From NCBI RefSeq assembly GCF_012726295.1, contig NZ_JABAOB010000013.1, positions 1 to 64,000 of the forward strand: a stretch of DNA of 64,000 bases, written 5' to 3'. Within the stretch, counting starts at the first letter, position 1. Each line of letters starts with the position of its first letter. The notes under the pieces are model-generated. The model made no database searches. It was not told the DNA's origin and was given only the letters and a program-made list of their open reading frames with translations. Positions 53,310 through 61,731 of this stretch are shown here, one piece after another. The position numbers and the translations under genes are program-made. The DNA is from Chitinophaga sp. Ak27 (GTDB lineage: Bacteria > Bacteroidota > Bacteroidia > Chitinophagales > Chitinophagaceae).

Positions 53310-54095
53310 ATGGACCTTTCACTCAAAGGGAAAACGGCACTAGTGTGCGGCAGTACCCAGGGCATAGGCCTGGCCATAGCGGTAGAGCTGGCCCTGCTGG
53401 GCGCCACCTGTATATTATTAGCCAGGAATGAAGACCGGTTAAAAACAGTATTACCCACATTGGCCACCGGGGAAGGACAACAGCATCGTTTTGAAGTAGC
53501 CGACTTTTCAGACATCGCACAGGTAACAGCCGTTGCTGCAAAAATAGCTGCCAGCGGACCTGTGCATATACTCATTAATAATACGGGCGGACCAGCAGGA
53601 GGCCCTGTCATCGAAGCCGATACTACTGCTTTTACAGCGGCCTTTTCCCAGCATTTACTTTGCAACCAGGTGTTGGCACAAGCCCTGGTGCCCGGTATGA
53701 TACAGGCCCGCTTCGGCCGGATTATCAACATCATTTCAACTTCCGTAAAAACGCCGATAAAAAATCTGGGCGTTTCCAATACCACCCGCTGGGCGGTAGC
53801 TGCCTGGTCTAAAACCCTGGCCACAGAATTGGCGCCGCATGGTATTACGGTCAATAATGTATTGCCGGGCTCTACTTCTACGGCACGACTGGAAGGGCTA
53901 TTCAACAGCAGCGCTGCTGCCAGGAACGTTTCACGGGAAGCAGTGGAAGCCGAATGGCTGAAAGAAATTCCTATGCAACGATTTGGCGAAGCCAGGGAAA
54001 TAGCCGCTTTAGCCGCGTTCCTGGCCTCTCCTGCCGCAGGATATATTACCGGCACCAGTACTGCGGTAGACGGAGGGAAAACACCGGTGATGTAA
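53310..54095 (+). CDS. SDR-family oxidoreductase lacking the catalytic Tyr and Lys
   Basis: From the ATG at 53310 the product has 261 residues and a Rossmann fold with LKGKTALVCGSTQGIGLAIA (cofactor loop) and LINNTGGPAGGPV. In the active-site helix, where SDRs have YxxxK, it reads S-N-T-T-R (VSNTTRWAVAAWSKTLATEL). This matches the BKR-like SDR subgroup known to lack the usual tetrad, so a standard dehydrogenase reaction is doubtful. The C-terminal AAFLASPAAGYITGTSTAVDGG is normal. Earlier in-frame codons lie inside palindrome copy 4, so the promoter must be in or before the repeat, or the gene is read through from DUF5009. Confidence 0.88.
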   Translation: MDLSLKGKTALVCGSTQGIGLAIAVELALLGATCILLARNEDRLKTVLPTLATGEGQQHRFEVADFSDIAQVTAVAAKIAASGPVHILINNTGGPAGGPVIEADTTAFTAAFSQHLLCNQVLAQALVPGMIQARFGRIINIISTSVKTPIKNLGVSNTTRWAVAAWSKTLATELAPHGITVNNVLPGSTSTARLEGLFNSSAAARNVSREAVEAEWLKEIPMQRFGEAREIAALAAFLASPAAGYITGTSTAVDGGKTPVM

Positions 54096-54105
54096 TGATT
54101 ACCCG

Positions 54106-54165
54106 GGCCCGCTTAAGCAGTATTTTTTTTCCGTCTTCGCGAGAAAAATACTGCTTAAGCAGGCC
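54106..54165. terminator. Bidirectional terminator between SDR and lipoprotein genes
   Basis: A perfect 17-bp stem (GCTTAAGCAGTATTTTT / AAAAATACTGCTTAAGC) extended by GGCC/GGCC across a mismatch, with a 16-nt loop. The T-run in the arm allows termination from either side of two convergent genes. Confidence 0.75.
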
Positions 54166-54195
54166 TCCGATTTAATGAATGTTTCTCTGTAATGA

Positions 54196-54813
54196 TCAAC
54201 AGGGTATAAAGTTGACCACACGCGCCAGTCTGCCGTTTTCGAAATACAATTGTACCTGACTATCCCCGTCTTTCAGGAAAGAGTCCCTTAGTTTAATCAC
54301 GTCTGTTCTGCCTTCATTCTCTGCCTGGATAGCCGCATGAGGAAATATCTTCCGGATATCTTCCCAGGTAGTATTCCGGGTCAGCGTAATATCATCTATC
54401 GTCAGGGAATTACCCGTAGTAAATACAAACTCGTCGCAGGCGAGCGAATCGCGGCAAAGCTCGAACGTAGCACCGTCTTTATAAAAATAATGAAAGTCTC
54501 CTGCAAACTGTGAACCGCTTACATCATTGGCGGTAGCAACAATGCTATCGGCTTTTCCAATAACCGCTTCCAGGTGTTGGCGTGTAGTAAACAGCGGTAC
54601 TTTATGATTAATGAGGGCCCGCGAAAAAGGGAAGACTTCAATCTGATCCCAATTAATATCCCGGCGGAGTTCCGGAAGGGGGGCATCATCTTCCATCAGT
54701 GGTTTTACAATGTCACCGGGCGCCGCTACCGCGATGGTGTCCGGCTCCTCTTGTTTCTGTTGCTGACAGGCTGTGAGCAGGGCTACTGCACACGCTAAAA
54801 GGACATTTTTCAT
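54196..54813 (-). CDS. Lipoprotein of unknown function
   Basis: A 205-residue protein with a lipoprotein signal (LLACAVALLTACQQQ; lipobox LTAC, Cys about 16). The mature part has no recognised domain. It contains a Cys pair near residue 119-125 (LCRDSLACDEF) and another Cys at the last residue, and predicted beta strands at the end (DSQVQLYFENGRLARVVNFIPC) that resemble the closing hairpin of BamE/SmpA-like or DUF4333-like small lipoproteins. This is only a visual resemblance. It is alone on the minus strand between a terminator and the GH105 promoter region. Confidence 0.8.
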   Translation of the reverse strand: MKNVLLACAVALLTACQQQKQEEPDTIAVAAPGDIVKPLMEDDAPLPELRRDINWDQIEVFPFSRALINHKVPLFTTRQHLEAVIGKADSIVATANDVSGSQFAGDFHYFYKDGATFELCRDSLACDEFVFTTGNSLTIDDITLTRNTTWEDIRKIFPHAAIQAENEGRTDVIKLRDSFLKDGDSQVQLYFENGRLARVVNFIPC

Positions 54814-54913
54814 AGGCTGTATAGCTTCGTATGGCTAATACCGTATAGGGATAGTTGTTAAATCACATGCTAACACATAGTTAAAATAAATTATATTAAT
54901 TCCCAAGAAAATT

Positions 54914-54929
54914 TATGCAATCGTTTGCA
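54914..54929. promoter_or_regulatory. LacI-type operator-like palindrome before GH105
   Basis: ATGCAATCGTTTGCAT is a near-perfect palindrome (ATGCAA/TTGCAT arms around TCGT), 49 bp upstream of the GH105 start. The same half-site stands at 15215-15230 before GH95/araC. Confidence 0.6.
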
Positions 54930-54977
54930 TTACACAACGGATATGGCTATATTGTTGGAATAAACCACGTACTCGAT

Positions 54978-56219
54978 ATGAAAAAGCTCAACTTCCTGTT
55001 AGCCCTGGGATTGGTACTTCCATTTACCGGCTACACCCAGGCTCTTCCTGCCGATACCGATGTAGTAAGAAAGATGGCCGACTATGTATTAGCCCATGCC
55101 GCCTTTACTTTTAAAGGTAATAATCAGACTTATGCTACCAGCAAAGAAATACCTGCTGGCGTGAATGCCATCATTTCTGACCACCTCAGCGCCTGGCACT
55201 ATCCTAACGGGGTTTTAAATATTGCCATGATAGACCTGGGCAACTATCTCAAAGATGAAAAGTACAGCGCCTTCGCGAAGAAACACGTAGCGTTTGCCTT
55301 CGACAATGTGGCCTATTTTGAAGCCCTCAGCAAAAAAGGCGTGAAGTATAAAGAATTTCCGTTCAACCAGCTAATACACACCCGGGTGCTAGACGACTGC
55401 GGCGCCATGGGCGCCAGCTTACTGGACGTATATCAAACGGTGAAAAGAGCCGATTACAAGGCTTATATCGACAAAGCGGCCAACCACATCAGCAAAGTGC
55501 AGGAAAGGCTGCCGGATGGTACGCTATGCCGCCCAAATCCTTATAAATGGACACTCTGGGGCGATGACCTCTACATGAGTGTCCCCTTCCTGGCCCGTAT
55601 GGGAAAACTGACCGGCGACAATACTTACTTCGATGATGCTGTAGCACAGATCAAACACTTCACCCATTATCTCTGGGACCCCGGGGCCGGCCTGTATGTG
55701 CATTACTATTACGATGACTTGCAACGGCAAGGCGTAGCTCACTGGGGGCGGGCCAATGGCTGGATCATGCTGGCCAAAGTACAGCTGCTCAATGAGCTCC
55801 CGGCTAATCACCCTGGCAGAAAGGAAGTGATTGCGGATCTTACCCAGCAAATACTGGGAATAGCCCGTTACCAATCCGGCTCCGGCCTGTTTCACCAGGT
55901 ACTCGACCACACCGACTCTTACACTGAAACCTCCTGCACCGCCATGTTTGTATATTCCATTGCCCGCGCCGTCAACGAAGGCTGGCTGGACAAGCGCTAT
56001 ATCTCCATCGCAGAACAGGCATGGAATGGCCTGGTAAGAGAAAAAATTACACCTCATGGTCAACTGAAAGATGTGTGTATAGGCACCAACACCGCTGCCG
56101 ATCTTACGGCTTACTATAACCGCCCTGCCGAACTAAATGACTTCCATGGATGGGGCCCTATGATAGAAGCCGGTATTGAAATCATGCGGTACAGGGAGAG
56201 CAAAAAGCAGAAAGCATAA
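54978..56219 (+). CDS. GH105 unsaturated uronyl hydrolase, exported
   Basis: From the ATG at 54978 the enzyme has 413 residues with a signal peptide (about 1-20, ending GYTQ). GH105 hydrolases remove the unsaturated uronic acid left by polysaccharide lyases, typically on rhamnogalacturonan or ulvan fragments. The (alpha/alpha)6 barrel shows RVLDDCGAMGASLLD, WGDDLYMSVPFLARMGKLTGD (catalytic Asp) and HWGRANGWIMLAKVQLL. ATG codons further upstream (54915) would place the LacI-like site inside the gene. The last six residues (SKKQKA) and the stop codon are encoded by palindrome copy 5. Confidence 0.92.
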   Translation: MKKLNFLLALGLVLPFTGYTQALPADTDVVRKMADYVLAHAAFTFKGNNQTYATSKEIPAGVNAIISDHLSAWHYPNGVLNIAMIDLGNYLKDEKYSAFAKKHVAFAFDNVAYFEALSKKGVKYKEFPFNQLIHTRVLDDCGAMGASLLDVYQTVKRADYKAYIDKAANHISKVQERLPDGTLCRPNPYKWTLWGDDLYMSVPFLARMGKLTGDNTYFDDAVAQIKHFTHYLWDPGAGLYVHYYYDDLQRQGVAHWGRANGWIMLAKVQLLNELPANHPGRKEVIADLTQQILGIARYQSGSGLFHQVLDHTDSYTETSCTAMFVYSIARAVNEGWLDKRYISIAEQAWNGLVREKITPHGQLKDVCIGTNTAADLTAYYNRPAELNDFHGWGPMIEAGIEIMRYRESKKQKA

Positions 56220-56317
56220 AGCAAAAAGCTATTGTAGCGAATGACTTAGGCAGATAATTACTCTTCCTAATCAATCACTACAATAGCTTTTTGCTTTATG
56301 CTTTATGCTTTATGCTC
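56198..56317. repeat. Heptad-arm palindrome, copy 5
   Basis: Arms of 40 bp (56198-56237 and 56278-56317) with two mismatches, built of AAAGCAG/AAAGCAT/AAAGCAA units around a 40-nt core (GAATGACTTAGGCAGATAATT, diverged from copies 1 and 4). The left arm encodes the end of GH105 and its stop; the right arm overlaps two bases of the stop codon of the convergent susD. Confidence 0.9.
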
Positions 56318-57752
56318 AATACATATCAAACCATACTTTGGTCGTCAGCAAGTCTGCGCCCTGGCGGGCTACCGCTGCTTTATAGTTGGCGCCATTCAGG
56401 GCCTGTTCGCTGGAAGGATAAGTTAGGCGCAAGGGCATCTTACCTTGCAACGCGCCGGTATAAGCCGGTGTAAGTTTGGGATAATCCAATCTTCTCCATT
56501 CTGCAAACGCTTCCAATCCTTCGCTGAAAAGGGCCAGCCATTTCTGTTCACCAATAGATTTTTTATAATTAGTGGGATCGTAGGTTACTGCAGGCTGTGC
56601 CAGGTAGTCATCTACCGGCTTGCCGGTAATACCATACTGCTTAAAGGAAGCACGGATGGCCTGTGTATACAGATCTGCTGCGTTGCCGCTGATCAGGCCC
56701 CGCTGCGCCGCTTCTGCCAAAATAAACAGCTGTTCCGCATAAGTAAATACCCAGGCAGGTGATTGGGAAGCGGTAAAAGCGGCTCCTACATCGGAGGTCT
56801 TGCTGAAACCGAGCCTGGACGCCGAATCGGCCGATAAGCCATTAGTTACACCTACGTAATCGGTGGAACCCGGTTCTGTAGGCAATGCAGCGTATATGCT
56901 TAACCGTGGGTCCTTCAACGCCTTCAATTTATCTACAATCGTTTTACTGATACGATAATCATTACGCGTTTCGCGGTTACGTCCTACCGGGTTCTGGTTA
57001 GGAGAGGTGAGATAGTTCAGCTTCGCTTCCCGGTCGCCCGCACCCAGTAAAATATTCCCTTCAGCGGCCAGTTCAGTAAATACCGCTTTGGCAGCTGCAG
57101 GATCACGGTCAGCGATCCGCAGGGCGATACGGGTACGCAAGCCATTGGCAAATTTTTTCCAGCCGTTCATGTTGTTGGCCAGTAAAGAATCTCCCTGTAT
57201 GGCATTATCAGCAGGAGAAATAATTTGTACAGCGCCTTTCAGCTCCGACAGCAGCCCACGATACACGGTAGCCTGGCTATCATATACCGGCGTCAGGTAA
57301 CGTTGGATATTTGCTGGTTGGGTATACGGAATATCACCGTATAAATCAGTGAGCACCTGGAATATCCATGAGCGCATAATAATGCCTACCGCCTTGTAGT
57401 TCGGGTTATGCAGGCTATCCCCCAACTGCGCCAGGGTAGTAAAATCGGCTATCCCCTGGGCATAAAAATTATTCCATACGTTTTGTATGTTGGTGGTGGC
57501 CGGGATGTAACGATCCGGGTCGGGGTACTGGATTTTAGCCCAGTACTGCACATAGAGCAGCGATGTTTCCATAGTGGCATCGGTACCCCAATAGGTGTCC
57601 ACATTGGCTTTGATACCGTTGCTCAACAGGTAATCCGGTTGTACTTCGGTGGGTTCGTTGGGATTGATATTAACACGCTCCAGCTCTTTCTGGCAGCCCG
57701 CCAGCAAGGTAGCAGCAAATATGATATAGAAAGGAATCAGCAACTTTTTCAT
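56316..57752 (-). CDS. SusD/RagB-type nutrient-binding lipoprotein
   Basis: A 478-residue outer-membrane lipoprotein (lipobox LLAGC, Cys about 20) of the SusD-like type with the start QKELERVNINPNEPTEVQPDYLLSNG and TPR-like helices (VGIIMRSWIFQVLTDLYGDIPYTQP). LFSEGLEAFAEWRRLDYPKL near residue 430 is the usual signature before the C-terminus. It captures the glycan or peptide and caps the SusC channel. The susC gene ends 13 bp upstream. It converges on GH105 across palindrome copy 5, so the substrate may be an unsaturated or uronate-containing oligosaccharide, but the pair has no other enzymes close by. Confidence 0.93.
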   Translation of the reverse strand: MKKLLIPFYIIFAATLLAGCQKELERVNINPNEPTEVQPDYLLSNGIKANVDTYWGTDATMETSLLYVQYWAKIQYPDPDRYIPATTNIQNVWNNFYAQGIADFTTLAQLGDSLHNPNYKAVGIIMRSWIFQVLTDLYGDIPYTQPANIQRYLTPVYDSQATVYRGLLSELKGAVQIISPADNAIQGDSLLANNMNGWKKFANGLRTRIALRIADRDPAAAKAVFTELAAEGNILLGAGDREAKLNYLTSPNQNPVGRNRETRNDYRISKTIVDKLKALKDPRLSIYAALPTEPGSTDYVGVTNGLSADSASRLGFSKTSDVGAAFTASQSPAWVFTYAEQLFILAEAAQRGLISGNAADLYTQAIRASFKQYGITGKPVDDYLAQPAVTYDPTNYKKSIGEQKWLALFSEGLEAFAEWRRLDYPKLTPAYTGALQGKMPLRLTYPSSEQALNGANYKAAVARQGADLLTTKVWFDMY

Positions 57753-57765
57753 GATCGGTCAATAG

Positions 57766-60700
57766 TTAAAATGAAACATTCAGGTTAAAGCCAAAGCTGC
57801 GGGTGGTGGGTATCTGCAGCGTTTCCAGCCCCTGGCCGTTGCCGGTATTAAAGGCAGTTTCCGGATCGATATTAGGCGTGTTCTTATGCAAATAAGCCAG
57901 GTTGCGGCCTACCAGCGCTACATTCACCGCCTGTAATCCCCACTTCTTCACCAGGGATGCCGGCAGGGTATAACCCAGTTTTACTTCTCTCAGCTTGATG
58001 AAGGAGGCGTCATACACCGCGCTTTCGTTCAGGTTGCTGCTGTATACTGCCTTGTAATAGTTTTGTGCAGAAAGAATAGCAGTATTCTTTTTCCCGTCAA
58101 CAGTATAACCATCGAAGATGATACCGTCGTGCTTTACAGTAGCGCCACCGGGTGCGGTAGCGTTATGATCTGGTAAAGGAATATTCTGTGTACCGTTATT
58201 GTAGTAGGGTAACCCGCCATGGTCTTCATCACGGCCCGGCATGGTGGCGGCTAGTACGCCAGTACTCATCCCTGTGGCGTTGGTTCCTGACCAGATAGAG
58301 CCGCCTTGTTTAGTATCTACCAGGAAGCTCAGGTTAAAGCCTTTGAAAGAAAAGTTGTTGTTGATGCTACCAGTCCATTTCGGAGTATAGTAGCCCAGTA
58401 TTTTCTTATTCGGATCTACCATCGGCGTACCATCTGTATTTACGAGGATACGATTTTCGGCGTCTCTCTTATAAGCGGTGCCATACAGCGCCCCATAACG
58501 TTGCCCCTGGCTGGCCAATACCTGTATGTTACCGGAACTACCGAGTACATAATTGGTAAGGAAGCCATCGGCATCCAGTTTTACCACTTCGCTGACGTTA
58601 CGGGCATAATTCACGTTAACGTCCCAACGAAATCCGGAGCGGGTGCTTACGGGCGTTATTCCTAACATTACTTCCACGCCACGATTACTGAGCTCACCAG
58701 TGTTCAATGTTTTCTTCAGGTAACCGGTGGTAGCGCTCACGTCGGCCAGGAGGATCTGGTTGCGGCTGTGAGAGCTATAATAGGTGAGATCCAGTCTTAA
58801 ACGGTTATCCAGGAACCCGGCTTCCACACCTACTTCTGTAGAAGTGGTGATTTCCGGACGAAGATTTTCATTTAAGAACTTATCTGACACGGTAAGCAGC
58901 GGCAATGAACCGAAGGGCTGGTTAAACGGATACGTATTTACCAATTGGTAAGGGTCGGTATCTTTACCTACCTGGGCCCATCCACCACGGACTTTCAGCA
59001 GCGATAAGGCAGGGCTTTGTATATGTAATGCTTCTGTTAGGATAAGGCTGGCATTGGCGGAGGGGTAGAAATAAGAATTATTGCCCCGTGGTAAGGTAGA
59101 AGACCAGTCGTTGCGTGCGGTCAAGTTCAGGAAGGCGTAGTTGCGATATCCTACCTGTGCGGCTGCAAACCCGCTATATACTTTTTGCCGGGTCAATAAG
59201 TTGGTAGAAATCAGCGGATCACGGGAGTTATTGAGCGTGTACACACCTTTTACGGCCAGGCGCGGCGCCTGTTGGTAGTTTTGCTCAAACTGGTTGGTGC
59301 GCAGGTTAGCGCCCGCCAGCACATCGATATCAAAATCGCTGCCTAATTTCTTTTTAGCATTCAGTGTAAACTCACCATTGGTTTCACTTACTGCGTATGC
59401 GTCTTCTGTATAGGAACCAAACGGTGTACCGTTGGTATAGTAAGCTACACGGTATTTACGCCTGTCCTGGTAGTAATCTGTGCCTACACGCAGGTTGGCG
59501 GTGAGCCAGTCGAGCACCTGGTAGGAAAGGCGCGCATTACCGAGAAAACGGTTACGCTGCATCCCTACGGTATTTTCATTTTGAATCCAATAAGGATTGC
59601 TATAATAACTGTGGTTCCAGTTATAATCGGTACCATCAGGGTTCTTATAATTTTTCAGTCTGCTCACATCTACCTGGCGGCCAAACCAGATGAACTGGAG
59701 TGTAACGCTGTTCCCTCTTCTACCATCTACGCCTGGCAGGTTGTCTGCCCCGCTGCGTACATAATCTGCATACGTGCTGAGCGTGAGTTTGGGTGTAATA
59801 CGGAAAGTATTGCTGGCAGTAAAAGTATTCCGTGTGATACCGGTATTTGGCAGTATGCCTTGTTGTTTGGTATTGTTGTAAGAGAAGCGATAGTCAATTT
59901 TATCGGTAGTACCACCGACAGACAAGCCGTTATTCAGCGTATAGCCGGTAACGTAGAAATCTCTTACGTTATTGGGATGGGCAACGAACGGTACTGCTTC
60001 TCCATTGGAAAAGAATTGCGGGATCAGGCGGCCGTCCAGTTTGGGGCCCCAGCTTTCATCCACGCCATCGTTGATACCACCGCCTTTACCATCTTTATAG
60101 GAGAATTGTCCGCCGGTACCCTGACCATAGGAGTTTTGAAAGTCAGGCAGGATCAGTACTTTATCGAAGGTAGCACCGGAGTTAAGAGTAACGCCCATGC
60201 CGCCTTTTGTGTCTTTACCGGTTTTTGTTTTGATGACGATAACGCCACTGGAAGCCCTGGAGCCGTATAATGCGGCGGCGTTGGGACCTTTCAGCACGCT
60301 AACAGAGGCAATATCGTCCGGGTTAATATCAGAGATGGCATTGGCAAAGTCGCGCCCTGTGCCAACTCCCAGCTGGCTGTTATCTACCGGCACACCATCC
60401 AGTACGAACAGTGGCTGGTTGTTTCCGGCGATAGAAGTTTCGCCGCGGATAATGATACGGGAAGATCCCAGGTTACCCTGGCTATTAGTGACCTGCACCC
60501 CTGCTATCTTCCCGGAGAGCGCGTTTACCAGGTTGGTTTCTTTCGCTTCCGAAATATCTTTCGATTTCAACTCTTGTACGGCATATCCGAGCGATTTCTT
60601 TTCCCTGGAAATGCCTAGTGCGGTTACTACCACTTCTTCCAGTTTCCGGTTGCTGTTTTCGAGAGAAATATTAATTACTTTATTGCTTCCTACGGCTACG

Positions 60701-60948
60701 ACCACTGTCTGGAAACCGAGAGAAGAAAACTGCAAACTATCATTCGCTTGTGCAGTGATGGCATATTTACCATCTGGATCCGACTGGGTACCACGATTGG
60801 TTCCTTTCACCTGGATGATCACACCAGGGATACGCTGTGCATCTGAGCGGGCAGTAACTACCCCATTGATCCTGATTTCCTGGGCAATACCCTGCTGCAG
60901 CCACAGTAATCCTGGCAGCAGGCATAACAGCCTTTTTACGTAATTCAT
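57766..60948 (-). CDS. SusC/RagA-type TonB-dependent outer-membrane transporter
   Basis: A 1060-residue receptor with a signal peptide (about 1-22), a CarboxypepD_reg-like domain (about 25-105; INGVVTARSDAQRIPGVIIQVKG), the plug (about 115-230; GVQVTNSQGNLGSSRIIIRG, LDGVPVDNS, NAAALYGSRASSGVIVIKTK, the SusC signature) and a 22-strand barrel ending in RSFGFNLNVSF. There is no N-terminal STN domain, so it does not signal through FecR. It works with the SusD protein and a TonB/ExbBD complex; tonB is at 48.0 kb. It is expressed from a consensus promoter at 61064-61094. Confidence 0.96.
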   Translation of the reverse strand: MNYVKRLLCLLPGLLWLQQGIAQEIRINGVVTARSDAQRIPGVIIQVKGTNRGTQSDPDGKYAITAQANDSLQFSSLGFQTVVVAVGSNKVINISLENSNRKLEEVVVTALGISREKKSLGYAVQELKSKDISEAKETNLVNALSGKIAGVQVTNSQGNLGSSRIIIRGETSIAGNNQPLFVLDGVPVDNSQLGVGTGRDFANAISDINPDDIASVSVLKGPNAAALYGSRASSGVIVIKTKTGKDTKGGMGVTLNSGATFDKVLILPDFQNSYGQGTGGQFSYKDGKGGGINDGVDESWGPKLDGRLIPQFFSNGEAVPFVAHPNNVRDFYVTGYTLNNGLSVGGTTDKIDYRFSYNNTKQQGILPNTGITRNTFTASNTFRITPKLTLSTYADYVRSGADNLPGVDGRRGNSVTLQFIWFGRQVDVSRLKNYKNPDGTDYNWNHSYYSNPYWIQNENTVGMQRNRFLGNARLSYQVLDWLTANLRVGTDYYQDRRKYRVAYYTNGTPFGSYTEDAYAVSETNGEFTLNAKKKLGSDFDIDVLAGANLRTNQFEQNYQQAPRLAVKGVYTLNNSRDPLISTNLLTRQKVYSGFAAAQVGYRNYAFLNLTARNDWSSTLPRGNNSYFYPSANASLILTEALHIQSPALSLLKVRGGWAQVGKDTDPYQLVNTYPFNQPFGSLPLLTVSDKFLNENLRPEITTSTEVGVEAGFLDNRLRLDLTYYSSHSRNQILLADVSATTGYLKKTLNTGELSNRGVEVMLGITPVSTRSGFRWDVNVNYARNVSEVVKLDADGFLTNYVLGSSGNIQVLASQGQRYGALYGTAYKRDAENRILVNTDGTPMVDPNKKILGYYTPKWTGSINNNFSFKGFNLSFLVDTKQGGSIWSGTNATGMSTGVLAATMPGRDEDHGGLPYYNNGTQNIPLPDHNATAPGGATVKHDGIIFDGYTVDGKKNTAILSAQNYYKAVYSSNLNESAVYDASFIKLREVKLGYTLPASLVKKWGLQAVNVALVGRNLAYLHKNTPNIDPETAFNTGNGQGLETLQIPTTRSFGFNLNVSF

Positions 60949-61063
60949 GCTGAATACTTGATTTAATAATTGAGTCCGATCTCGCGGAGAGTGGTTAGCC
61001 CGTTATACCCGTTTTGATTTTGGTATATTGTTGTTGGTGCATAATTAGCGTGTATTTCCGGGG

Positions 61064-61094
61064 CAAAAGTAAGGCAGAATTATTAATCTACAAA
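61064..61094 (-). promoter_or_regulatory. susC promoter, consensus Bacteroidota type
   Basis: On the minus strand TTTG (61094-61091), a 19-nt spacer and TACTTTTG (61071-61064) match TTTG-N19-TAnnTTTG. The leader before the susC ATG would be about 110 nt. Confidence 0.7.
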
Positions 61095-61137
61095 ATTTAT
61101 AGACTAAATGGATATTTAAGAAAAGTGAGAAAGCACG

Positions 61138-61287
61138 CAAAGACGCGAAGGAGCAAAGACGCAAAGTATCTTACCGGCGCAGATTTTAAGTCATTATATA
61201 ACGATAGATTAGTGTAACTACCTACAACTTAAAATTCGCGCTGATCTTACTTTAAATACTTTGCGTCTTTGCTCCTTCGCGTCTTTG
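61138..61287. repeat. Second-type long palindrome (GCAAAGAC arms)
   Basis: Perfect 31-bp arms (61138-61168 and 61257-61287; one further base pair inside) made of GCAAAGAC/GCGAAGGA-like octamers around an 87-nt core. The core has its own inner inverted repeat (GCGCAGATTTTAAGT with ACTTAAAATTCGCGC, 13 of 15 pairs). It ends ten bases from the stop codon of the 129-residue protein gene. The layout copies that of the heptad-arm family although the units differ. Confidence 0.85.
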
Positions 61288-61296
61288 TTTGCTTCT

Positions 61297-61686
61297 TTAC
61301 TGGTTGTTCAACAGCTTTTTCAGCGCTGCTTTACAATCCTCTACGTTTTGCCAGATGAGCCTATCCTGGCATACAGTGCCTTTGTAATGGATAGTGACTT
61401 TCGTTTTACGCAGAATCACCTGGTAATATTCCGGGGCATCGGGAGAATTTTCCCAGGTGGTTTTGCCGCCTTCTTCAATACCGCCGGCAAATTTGTCTTC
61501 AATCACATCCGTCACCTTCTTTCTCATATTGTCTGCAAAGTCGAAGCTGACGTCTGTTTTCACGAGACAGGAAGAGTCTTGTACCGGGAGCTGACGGTCA
61601 CCTGCGCGGAGGTATTGGCTAGGGGTGGTTAAAAACAAGGCGCTGGCTGCTAATAGCGATAACGGGATTAGGTGTGTGTATTTCAT
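61297..61686 (-). CDS. Small exported protein of unknown function
   Basis: A 129-residue protein with a signal peptide (about 1-22) and three cysteines in the mature part (near residues 40, 105 and 117). The sequence DAPEYYQVILRKTKVTIHYKG suggests a beta-rich core, and the end CKAALKKLLNNQ a helix. No domain was recognised. Three copies of ACTTGTTAT stand directly upstream. The stop codon is next to a long palindrome. Confidence 0.65.
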   Translation of the reverse strand: MKYTHLIPLSLLAASALFLTTPSQYLRAGDRQLPVQDSSCLVKTDVSFDFADNMRKKVTDVIEDKFAGGIEEGGKTTWENSPDAPEYYQVILRKTKVTIHYKGTVCQDRLIWQNVEDCKAALKKLLNNQ

Positions 61687-61731
61687 AACAAGTAGATTAA
61701 GATAACAAGTAGAAATAGGTATATAACAAGT
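61685..61731 (-). repeat. Three direct ACTTGTTAT repeats at the gene start
   Basis: ATAACAAGT occurs at 61685-61693, 61702-61710 and 61723-61731 (spacings 17 and 21 bp). The first overlaps the ATG of the minus-strand gene. The near two-turn spacing suits binding of a protein to one DNA face, but chance is possible. Confidence 0.35.

Noticed and set aside
53297..54055. Minus-strand open frame of 252 codons opposite the SDR gene
   Set aside because: Mirror of the SDR coding frame; alanine- and serine-rich antisense artefact.
25231..56317. Repeated AAAGC units considered as CRISPR-like or tandem satellite DNA
   Set aside because: Units are 7 bp, placed as mirrored arms around a core, with no regular spacers and no cas genes nearby.
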